Shown here: piece after piece, positions 1-5,120 of the stretch
How the letters are laid out: the number at the start of each line of letters is the position of its first letter
How positions within the stretch are numbered: position 1 is the first letter of the stretch
NCBI GenBank assembly: GCA_017940955.1
Contig: JAGAXP010000128.1
Span: 1-20,120 of the forward strand
Length of the DNA stretch: 20,120 nucleotides
Reading direction: 5' to 3'
DNA from: Oribacterium sp.
GTDB lineage: Bacteria; Bacillota_A; Clostridia; Lachnospirales; Lachnospiraceae
Translations under genes and position numbers: made by a program
The notes under the pieces: generated by a model
What the model saw: only the letters and a program-made list of their open reading frames with translations
What the model was told of the DNA's origin: nothing
Database searches by the model: none

Positions 1-399
1 AAGCTGTCTCGAAAGAATGTCTGCCATTGGACGGTTTCCTCCGTGACATATAAGGAAAACAAGCTTTTTAAAACCGTGATTTTGTATGGATTCTGCAATG
101 TCATAAAGCATGTGGTAGTAGGTATCCGGCTTAAAGGAAACAGAGCCTGCGAAATTCAGATGCTCTATGGAAAGCCCCACCGGGATCACGGGAAAAATCA
201 GCATGGGAAAATCAGGATCGGTTTTCTCAAGTTCTTCCTTAACGTACCTTGGCATGGCTTCCGCTATCATGGAATCGGTTCCGAGAGGTGCCTGGGAACC
301 GTGCTGCTCCAGGGCGCCGAGAGGTATAAGGACTATGGTGTTGTCCTTGTCGATAGTTTCCATTTCTTTTCTTGTTAAATCTCTGTAATTCTGAATCAT
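1..399 (-). CDS. Creatininase-family (creatinine amidohydrolase-like) protein, N-terminal 133 residues, cut by the left window edge
   Basis: I translated this from the reverse strand; it is open from the ATG at 399 to the edge, so the C-terminus is missing. Two family signatures are visible: PLGALEQHGSQAPLGTD at residues 27-43, where the Glu and His of EQHG and the Asp of GTD match metal ligands of creatininases, and CHGGNRP near residue 121, the HGGN motif. The family holds metal-dependent amidohydrolases acting on creatinine and related cyclic amides, and also members of cofactor pathways (MftE, FAPy deformylase), so the substrate cannot be named. A ribosome binding site (AGAGGAG, 6 bases before ATG) supports the start. 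The second His usual in the first motif (HGxHxPLGTD) is Gln here. A pair of related 24-bp repeats lies upstream at 440-530. The family call is firm, the function open. Confidence 0.85.
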   Translation of the reverse strand, partial: MIQNYRDLTRKEMETIDKDNTIVLIPLGALEQHGSQAPLGTDSMIAEAMPRYVKEELEKTDPDFPMLIFPVIPVGLSIEHLNFAGSVSFKPDTYYHMLYDIAESIQNHGFKKLVFLICHGGNRPMADILSRQL

Positions 400-439
400 G
401 ATGTTCTCCTCTGTAAATGCAGGTTTTCCATCGTTTATT

Positions 440-530
440 TCTGACACACGGATGTCAATCTAACCGGCTCCTCTCATCTATTAACGCTGTTTTGGGAGCC
501 TTAATATCTGACACACAGATGCAGATCTAA
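440..530 (-). repeat. Two direct copies of a 24-bp motif upstream of the creatininase gene
   Basis: Copies at 440-463 and 507-530 share TCTGACACAC, then one variable base, GATG, three variable bases and ATCTAA (plus strand). They lie 41 and 108 bases upstream of the start at 399. Read toward the gene (minus strand), they end in TGTGTCAGA, which is also in the 44-bp repeats at 9360-9464 upstream of the response regulator gene. The first copy contains TGACA and TGTCA with an 11-base period on the minus strand, like tandem half-sites of OmpR-type regulators. Protein binding is inference. Confidence 0.6.
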
Positions 531-622
531 TTAGCTTCTGTTTAAAAGGAAAAAAAGTTACTGATTAAGGGTCCGGGATTCGCGGAAACTATGGTACCCG
601 GTCTTCATATATATAAAGAAAG

Positions 623-653
623 GGCGAATGCCTCCGAACCGGAAACATTCGCC
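623..653 (-). terminator. Probable terminator downstream of ribU
   Basis: GGCGAATG at 623-630 pairs with CATTCGCC at 646-653 (8 bp); the loop can form an inner TCCG/CGGA pair. On the minus strand the stem is followed by a T-rich but interrupted tract (CCTTTCTTTATATATA). It lies about 60 bases past the ribU stop. The broken U-tract keeps confidence moderate. Confidence 0.45.
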
Positions 654-712
654 AACTGATGAGCAAATATATATGGAAAGCTGATCTGTCAATGTCTCCA
701 TAGTACTAAAGA

Positions 713-1339
713 TCATACCCGGGCTGTGCTGTTCATGGAGCGAAACCCGGGAACAGCAGCCCTCACTCTGCTGAAGATCACATATGAAAGTGTGTAAACC
801 AAAGTGAGCTTAATCAAGTTAAACGGAATTGTTGCAAGGATGATGAAGGTCGGAAGATTCTTGATCATAGGATTTACCGAAGATACCATAACCACAACAT
901 CGTCGATGCTTACGCCCATAGCTGAGGCATACATGGGAAGGGTGATGAAAGCATTGCAGAAGCACATCCAGGCTGTACGGATGAAAACATTGGCAATAAG
1001 TAAGATGGCAATGCTCTTGATGGACTTATCGGATCTCTTGTACATTAACCACATAGGAACGATGAAAATAAATGCTCCGAGAAGGTTTGAAACCTCACCT
1101 ACATACATGCTGTTTGTTCCGACGGTGAAAAGCTTGATCAGAAGCTTTGAAACTTCAACAAAGAATGCGGAAAATGGTCCCAGAGTAAAAAGCGCGATAA
1201 CGCTTGGCATATCACTGAAGTCTATCTTATAGAAAGGCGGGAAGAAGGGAATGCTGAATTCAAGTGACATGAGCACTCCCGCAAGGGCTGCGAGAAGTCC
1301 TGTATAAACCAGTTTCTGAATGTTTGATCTGTTTGTCAT
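713..1339 (-). CDS. ribU: ECF transporter S component for riboflavin (RibU), 208 aa
   Basis: This is the substrate-binding membrane subunit of an energy-coupling-factor transporter, which takes up riboflavin together with a shared EcfA/A'/T module encoded elsewhere. The protein is strongly hydrophobic with about five to six membrane segments and carries the RibU-like stretch KIDFSDMPSVIALFTLGP near residues 38-55. Its length matches the family (about 200 aa). I chose the ATG at 1339 rather than the longer frame from 1381 because GGAGG (minus strand of 1348-1352) sits 8 bases before it and the extra residues show no membrane character. The upstream FMN riboswitch strongly supports riboflavin as the substrate. 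Expression is probably shut off when FMN is plentiful, through the terminator at 1440-1475. It appears to be a single-gene unit. Confidence 0.93.
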   Translation of the reverse strand: MTNRSNIQKLVYTGLLAALAGVLMSLEFSIPFFPPFYKIDFSDMPSVIALFTLGPFSAFFVEVSKLLIKLFTVGTNSMYVGEVSNLLGAFIFIVPMWLMYKRSDKSIKSIAILLIANVFIRTAWMCFCNAFITLPMYASAMGVSIDDVVVMVSSVNPMIKNLPTFIILATIPFNLIKLTLVYTLSYVIFSRVRAAVPGFRSMNSTARV

Positions 1340-1439
1340 AGTGTTGTCCTCCAAAATCATAATAAATATTTGAGGAAACAAGCTCTTTGAGATGGTTGAA
1401 ATTTCGATATATCATCGAATCGGGATACTCCCGATAACG

Positions 1440-1475
1440 AAAAAATCTCAGTACCTTTGATTCGGGCACTGAGAT
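1440..1475 (-). terminator. Intrinsic terminator serving as the expression platform of the FMN riboswitch
   Basis: On the minus strand ATCTCAGTGCC pairs with GGTACTGAGAT (11 bp, one G-U pair) around a 9-base loop, followed directly by six T (1445-1440). It starts about 20 bases after the aptamer closes and lies about 100 bases before the ribU start, where a transcription-control platform is expected. Stem 1445-1455 with 1465-1475. Confidence 0.88.
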
Positions 1476-1495
1476 AAATCATCGCTAACTTCACG

Positions 1496-1606
1496 TTTTC
1501 TTCTCTCATCCAGACTATACTGTCGGTACCGGAATCACACCGGTTCATGCACAAAGGCTCGCGGACTATACCGCCGGTAGGGAATCACACCCTGCCCCGA
1601 AGAACT
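1496..1606 (-). ncRNA. FMN riboswitch (RFN element) in the ribU leader
   Basis: The minus strand carries the conserved core in order: TTCTTCGGGGCAGGGTG, GATTCCCTACCGGCGGT, ATAGTCCGCGAGC, a variable arm, CCGGTACCGACAGTATAGTC and TGGATGAGAGAAGAA. P1 closes as TTCTTC with GAAGAA. These are the known signature blocks of the FMN aptamer. Both GGTGNNATTCC blocks read GTGTGATTCC, a small departure from the usual GTGAAATTCC. With ribU downstream and a U-tract hairpin between, FMN binding most likely promotes termination. Confidence 0.96.
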
Positions 1607-1624
1607 TATTTCAATTTCACCTAA

Positions 1625-1653
1625 AGACTATCATCTGAAGGCATGGCTGTCAA
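1625..1653 (-). promoter_or_regulatory. Promoter of ribU (sigma-A type)
   Basis: On the minus strand a perfect TTGACA (1653-1648) is followed after 17 bases by TAGTCT (1630-1625), preceded by TGA in the extended -10 position. The predicted start near 1618 is about a dozen bases before the riboswitch, a good fit. Confidence 0.7.
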
Positions 1654-1689
1654 CAGGTAATTATAAAGCCGGAAAAATAAAATTACAGG

Positions 1690-1713
1690 GGGATAATAAT
1701 GTAGCCTTATCCC
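1690..1713 (-). terminator. Possible weak terminator of the AAA-ATPase-like gene
   Basis: On the minus strand GGGATAA (containing the stop codon) pairs with TTATCCC, 7 bp with a 10-base loop. The T-rich tract (ATTTTATTTTT) begins only 6-7 bases after the stem, so it is a weak candidate. Confidence 0.4.
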
Positions 1714-3398
1714 TTTTTGATGAGGCAGGTCTCACCTTCAAAGGCAAAGCCGTACTTGTATATGCGTTCCGCAGGGATGCCTCTGGAAATAAGGTCTGCA
1801 TCATATTTTCTGTCTTCTATCTGTGATAATGCATTATCAGCAGTATCGGAAAGGGTCTTCTCTCCGCGTCTTTCATCCCGGACCTTGAATTCCATGATCA
1901 CCGCAACATCTGAAGTGTTCTTTGGTTCCATCACCACATCATATCTTCCGTAGCCGCTTTCACGGTTTGATTTTATGATGTAGTCTCTTGATTTATCTAC
2001 CATGAGGCCGAGAACAAAGCCATGATAGAATCTTTCAGGATGCTTTTCGCCGGAAGGAGATGTTCCGGTATCAAAGGAACTGAAGGTGTTTACTGCTACC
2101 TGATTCATGTATCTTTCCATCTCGTACTCGTCACCTCGCATCATGGCGGAAATGAAATCACCAAAGTCGTCAGTCTGTGAAAACCAGCCTTCAATCATGG
2201 ATTCAAACATACACTTTACTTCATAGTTAGTCAGAGCCAGCTGATAATATGGTTTCCCTGCACTGCTAAATACGGCTCTTGTAACCTTTAGATATCCGGA
2301 GGCCAAAAGCAAACTCCAGACAGCATTTTTACTTCCAGACAGCTGATCAAATACTATCTGCTCATCTATCCTTGCTTCAATACTCTTTCCCTCTAAAAGT
2401 TTCTCAAACTCTATCTTGATTCCTCTGTCAGATTCTTTGAGAAGCCTGCCAACCAGACCGTTTCCACTTGTGTTTGCCCAATATGTATCAAATTTTCTCT
2501 TATCGAGATAGGATGTTACTGACCATGGATTATAAATATCAGTAATGCTTCCAAATGTAAAGCCGTCATACCATGTCTTAACCTTTTCCTTTTCTGACGG
2601 ATCGATGCCCTGTGTATCCATTGCCTCGAACACTTCTTTTTCGGTAAATCCAAAGCAATCCGCATACTCATCTGATGTGGTGGTGATGACATTCAGGTTG
2701 TTAAGATCAGAGAATATAGACTCCTTGCTCACTCTCGTGATGCCTGTCATGAGTCCCCTCTCAAGGTATGGATTCGTCTTGAAGGTGTTGTTGAAAAGCC
2801 CTCGCATATATGCCGTGAGCTCGTCCCAGTAACCGTTTATCCATGCCTCCTGCATAGGCGTGTCATACTCATCGATGATCACTATACATTTCCTGCCGTA
2901 GTACAGTTCAAGGTATTTGCACAGTTGGTTTACTGACGTATATACAGTACTGTCAGACATATCCATAGAGATTTCATCAAAAATTCTCCTATCTTTCTTA
3001 TCAAATCTGTCATCTTCAAGAATATACTTATAATCATCATACAAATTTACTATAAGCTTATTGATAGACTCTCTGGTTGTCTCATAATTTACCGCCTTCA
3101 CACCCGCAAAGGACAGAAATATAACCGGATACGTTCCCTGAAGTGCTCTGTACCTTTCATCCTCCCATATGGACAGACCTTCAAAAAGATCTCCTCTGCC
3201 TTTGTACTTTATGGAAAAGAAGCATTCCGTCATGCTCATGTTGAGTGTCTTTCCAAAACGGCGCGGACGGGTTATGAGAGTAACTATGTCCTTCTTCTCC
3301 CACCATTCCTTGATAAAATATGTTTTATCTACATAAAAACAGTCCTTTTCTCTTAAATCAGAGAAATACTGTGCTCCGATGGAGATAACCTTTGACAT
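1707..3398 (-). CDS. AAA-ATPase-like protein with C-terminal PD-(D/E)XK nuclease-type domain (PF09820/PF08011 type), 563 aa
   Basis: The N-terminus shows the conserved YFSDLREKDCFYVDKT and a P-loop RPRRFGKT at residues 44-51; IIDEYDTP at 174-181 is the Walker B region. The C-terminal part has a PD-(D/E)XK-like pattern: Asp487 in RYDVV, Glu503 and Lys505 in MEFKV, and a downstream Gln in ALSQIED. Length (about 520-600 aa) and layout match the AAA-ATPase-like family that is present in many copies in gut Firmicutes and Bacteroidetes. The biological role of this family is not established; defence, DNA repair or selfish behaviour have not been shown. The start has GGGAGG 6 bases upstream. The gene stands alone, with its own extended -10 promoter and a divergent secreted-protein gene behind it. 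Family call firm, function unknown. Confidence 0.9.
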   Translation of the reverse strand: MSKVISIGAQYFSDLREKDCFYVDKTYFIKEWWEKKDIVTLITRPRRFGKTLNMSMTECFFSIKYKGRGDLFEGLSIWEDERYRALQGTYPVIFLSFAGVKAVNYETTRESINKLIVNLYDDYKYILEDDRFDKKDRRIFDEISMDMSDSTVYTSVNQLCKYLELYYGRKCIVIIDEYDTPMQEAWINGYWDELTAYMRGLFNNTFKTNPYLERGLMTGITRVSKESIFSDLNNLNVITTTSDEYADCFGFTEKEVFEAMDTQGIDPSEKEKVKTWYDGFTFGSITDIYNPWSVTSYLDKRKFDTYWANTSGNGLVGRLLKESDRGIKIEFEKLLEGKSIEARIDEQIVFDQLSGSKNAVWSLLLASGYLKVTRAVFSSAGKPYYQLALTNYEVKCMFESMIEGWFSQTDDFGDFISAMMRGDEYEMERYMNQVAVNTFSSFDTGTSPSGEKHPERFYHGFVLGLMVDKSRDYIIKSNRESGYGRYDVVMEPKNTSDVAVIMEFKVRDERRGEKTLSDTADNALSQIEDRKYDADLISRGIPAERIYKYGFAFEGETCLIKKG

Positions 3399-3448
3399 CC
3401 TGAACCTCCCATATATCTTCTACGCATATATTAGCATAATCTTCCATC

Positions 3449-3457
3449 ATTATAACA
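3449..3457 (-). promoter_or_regulatory. Extended -10 element for the AAA-ATPase-like gene
   Basis: The minus strand reads TGTTATAAT, a perfect TATAAT with the TGn extension, about 50 bases upstream of the start codon. No good -35 box is seen, which extended -10 promoters can tolerate. Confidence 0.5.
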
Positions 3458-3638
3458 TATCCCGTAGCATCCCCCTTTCCTCCGGCGATATCTTAACGGG
3501 TCAAAGTAGATCATCGTCTAAGGGTATCGAATCATAATTTCGGTAACAGTTGAGCCGCACTATTACCGAGTTAGTACTGATTTTGTACGCTTTTTGTAAA
3601 AATATTGAAAAAATTATGGAAATCTTAATTTTTTGCTG

Positions 3639-3644
3639 TATAAT
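3639..3644 (+). promoter_or_regulatory. -10 element for the Ala-rich secreted protein gene
   Basis: A perfect TATAAT lies about 60 bases before the ATG at 3704, in a very A/T-rich stretch resembling an UP element. No clear -35 at 17 bases. The predicted leader contains a small TATCA/TGATA hairpin (3661-3677) and an AGAGG ribosome binding site. Confidence 0.5.
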
Positions 3645-3703
3645 AGGCGAAGAAATTATGTATCACTAAAAATGATAACAAAAAGTAAAAGAGGTATATT
3701 GAG

Positions 3704-4117
3704 ATGAAAACTTCTAAGACAATGTTGGCTGTTGTTATGTCAGGTGTTATTGCAGCTTCTATGGCTGTTCCTGCATTTGCATCATCATCACACGTTCACA
3801 GCTTAAATCCATACTCAGGATCAGCTCTTGCTGCTAATGATGCTAACGCAAAACGTGAAGCTTACTGGAATGCATTTGTTCAGGCAAATGGCGGAGAGGA
3901 AGCAGTTTATGCAGCTCTTACAGCTCAGGGAATCAAGCTTGCTCCTAACACACACGCATCAAGAGTTGCAAATTCACAGGCAGCAGCAGCTCAGGCTAAC
4001 GCTACTGTTGAGCTTGCAAAGGAAGCGTTAGCAGGTAGTCAGGTAGTTTTAGCACCTGTTCTTTCTTCAGCTGATGCAGCAGCTCTTGCTAATGCAGCTT
4101 ACGAGGCAACTCACTAA
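3704..4117 (+). CDS. Small secreted Ala-rich protein, 137 aa, unknown function
   Basis: A clear Sec signal peptide covers residues 1-26: Lys-rich start, hydrophobic core, and AFA before Ser27 as the cleavage site. The mature part, about 111 residues, is 30% Ala, has no Cys, starts with a His-containing segment (SSSHVHSLNPYSG) and then looks largely helical, with Asn/Gln/Ala-rich stretches. No lipobox, sorting signal or membrane anchor is visible, so it should be released or loosely attached. AGAGG lies 9 bases before the ATG. A single-gene unit is likely: a TATAAT promoter upstream and a very strong terminator at 4145-4195. The tidy expression signals suggest a well-expressed product. I recognise no family. 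The plus strand is opposite to nearly all neighbours. Confidence 0.8.
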   Translation: MKTSKTMLAVVMSGVIAASMAVPAFASSSHVHSLNPYSGSALAANDANAKREAYWNAFVQANGGEEAVYAALTAQGIKLAPNTHASRVANSQAAAAQANATVELAKEALAGSQVVLAPVLSSADAAALANAAYEATH

Positions 4118-4144
4118 TCTGAATACAGAACTGATTTAAAAATA

Positions 4145-4195
4145 GAGCCCATATCAATGATTGTATAGAGGTCATTGATATGGGTTCTTTGTTTT
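4145..4195 (+). terminator. Strong intrinsic terminator of the Ala-rich secreted protein gene
   Basis: A 16-bp stem (4145-4160 with 4172-4187, one G-U pair) with an 11-base loop is followed by TTTGTTTT. It begins 27 bases after the stop codon. Confidence 0.9.
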
Positions 4196-4208
4196 CATGG
4201 AAATTTCT

Positions 4209-4244
4209 CCGGGGACTGTTCTCATCGAAGAGAACCGTCCCCGG
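4209..4244. repeat. GGGGAC-type inverted repeat
   Basis: CCGGGGACTGTTCTC (4209-4223) faces GAGAACCGTCCCCGG (4230-4244) around a 6-base loop, with one mismatch in 15 positions. No U-tract follows on either strand. A shorter hairpin with GGGACTG arms lies at 16690-16707. Similar GGGAC(C/T)GT hairpins are scattered in intergenic DNA of many Clostridia; the family link is from memory and not tested. Confidence 0.6.
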
Positions 4245-4332
4245 TGGATTTATGTAAGGCAGGATTATCCCCATACCTGTTTTGATTGAAAAACGTAGAA
4301 TAAATGTAACATTTTGCAAGGAGCATTTGGAT

Positions 4333-4338
4333 TATAAT
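4333..4338 (+). promoter_or_regulatory. -10 element of the second secreted-protein gene
   Basis: A perfect TATAAT about 100 bases before the ATG at 4441; no convincing -35 at 16-18 bases. If used, transcription would start near 4345, directly before a sequence able to pair with the end of the leader. Confidence 0.42.
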
Positions 4339-4440
4339 GAATTCAGGGATTGGTGCACGAATCTGGCTTACCATAAACTTAGTGCCCGGTCATTTGAGCT
4401 TTGATAATGGCCTGTATCCCGAAAGTAAGGGGTTAGAGTT

Positions 4441-4977
4441 ATGAATAAAATATGGAACAGGGTTCTGGCATCAGCGATGATGTGCGGGGTTATGACATTG
4501 AGCCCGGCAACACCGGCGTTGGCTGACAATGTGGTGACGGTTTCATCATTGCCCTCTTCTGCATCTCAATATACAACATCAAACAATCAGAATAAATCTT
4601 CTGTAACCACCGCTGTTGAGCCCGGGGATGAAGTTACATTAAATAATGCTGCAACACCGATCATTTCTGCGGCTGTTAATGTTCAGACCGCGAATACTGT
4701 CACAGCACAAAGCGTATCGACAGTTTCAACATCTGAGTCCGGAAAGGTTACAATACCGGTTATCAATGCGGCTGACACGATTGAAGCGTCAAATGCAAAA
4801 AAAGCGGCTGCGAGTGAACAGAAAACGGCATCTGCTTCAACAGAAAAAATCGGAATTATAGATACCACTTTGGAAAATATCAGTCTGAGTGCTCAGGCTA
4901 TAGCAGCTACTGAAGAAGGCTTTTGCGTTATCCTGTCATCTTCACCGACGGGACTTTTAACAGACATGAAAAAGTGA
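4441..4977 (+). CDS. Secreted Ser/Thr/Ala-rich low-complexity protein, 178 aa, unknown function
   Basis: A Sec signal peptide covers residues 1-28, with ALA before Asp29 as the likely cleavage site. The mature part is low in complexity and rich in Ser, Thr, Ala, Val and Asn, like the linker regions of Firmicute wall proteins, with no recognisable catalytic or wall-binding domain. The last 20 residues (EEGFCVILSSSPTGLLTDMK) differ in character and hold the only Cys of the mature part. There is no LPXTG signal. AAGGGG lies 8 bases before the ATG. A hairpin at 4988-5027 follows the stop. It could be a complete small secreted protein or the N-terminal remnant of a longer surface protein; no coding continuation was seen after the stop. 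I recognise no family. Confidence 0.7.
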   Translation: MNKIWNRVLASAMMCGVMTLSPATPALADNVVTVSSLPSSASQYTTSNNQNKSSVTTAVEPGDEVTLNNAATPIISAAVNVQTANTVTAQSVSTVSTSESGKVTIPVINAADTIEASNAKKAAASEQKTASASTEKIGIIDTTLENISLSAQAIAATEEGFCVILSSSPTGLLTDMKK

Positions 4978-4987
4978 AATTTTAAAG

Positions 4988-5027
4988 AAGCTCCGGGGAT
5001 CACTATAGCAAGTGGTTTCCGGAGCTT
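4988..5027. terminator. Bidirectional terminator between converging genes
   Basis: A 17-bp stem with three G-U pairs (4988-5004 with 5011-5027) and a 6-base loop. On the plus strand it is followed by TCGGTATT, a weak tract; on the minus strand by CTTTAAAATTT. It lies between the plus-strand gene ending at 4977 and the minus-strand gene ending at 5121. Confidence 0.6.
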
Positions 5028-5036
5028 TCGGTATTA

Positions 5037-5102
5037 TCCGCGATTTTGATTGCGTGAGCCATGCGGCTTTAAGCGGTTCAGGAGAATCCGTAGGGATCCT
5101 TT
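5037..5102 (-). repeat. Three-hairpin dispersed repeat, copy 1
   Basis: Positions 5056-5102 match the reverse complement of 13786-13832 at 39 of 47 bases without gaps; the shared core reads GCGGCTTT, then one base and AGCGGTTCA on the plus strand. The minus strand can form GGATCC/GGATTC (one G-U), AGCC/GGCT, and a third CGC..GCG hairpin at 5041-5054. These are the same three positions as in the copy at 13784-13863. It sits just past the stop of the minus-strand gene ending at 5121. No coding potential was seen. Confidence 0.65.
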
Positions 5103-5120
5103 CTGTGGCTGCCCGCTATT

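Larger units (their letters stand above)
400..712. other. Gene-free stretch between the creatininase gene and ribU
   Basis: No convincing ORF was found. It holds two related 24-bp repeats (440-463 and 507-530), a possible ribU terminator hairpin (623-653), and AT-rich runs near 608-616 and 664-673. A TTGACA on the minus strand inside the repeat at 440-463 could be a -35 box for the creatininase gene, but no good -10 follows at the right distance. Confidence 0.6.
1340..1706. other. Gene-free stretch holding the ribU promoter, riboswitch and leader
   Basis: From right to left: a hairpin at the end of the AAA-ATPase-like gene (1690-1713), the ribU promoter (1625-1653), the FMN aptamer (1496-1606), its terminator (1440-1475), then about 100 bases of leader. 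The last part includes a small hairpin ATCGGGA/TCCCGAT (minus strand, near 1419-1436). Short ORFs crossing this region overlap the structured RNA and have no support. Confidence 0.8.
3399..3703. other. Intergenic region between divergent genes
   Basis: It holds an extended -10 for the minus-strand gene (3449-3457) and a -10 for the plus-strand gene (3639-3644). Between them lies a TCGGTAA/TTACCGA inverted repeat (about 3539-3569, 7-bp arms, 16-base loop) and a smaller GTAC/GTAC pair just after it. No ORF is supported. The inverted repeat could be an operator; nothing further can be said. Confidence 0.55.
4118..4440. other. Intergenic region between the two secreted-protein genes
   Basis: Contents: a strong terminator (4145-4195), a second long hairpin with GGGGAC-type arms (4209-4244), a TATAAT (4333-4338) and a potentially folded leader (4345-4440) for the next gene. 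No ORF is supported. Confidence 0.7.

Noticed and set aside
43..378. Plus-strand ORF of 111 codons
   Set aside because: It lies opposite the creatininase-family frame, which has clear motifs and a ribosome binding site.
804..1232. 142-codon plus-strand ORF
   Set aside because: Shadow of ribU, whose family features and riboswitch fix the minus strand.
4345..4440. Cyclic-di-GMP riboswitch
   Set aside because: GCACGAATCTGGCTTACC loosely recalls the first conserved block, but the second block (GACGCAAAGCC type) is absent.
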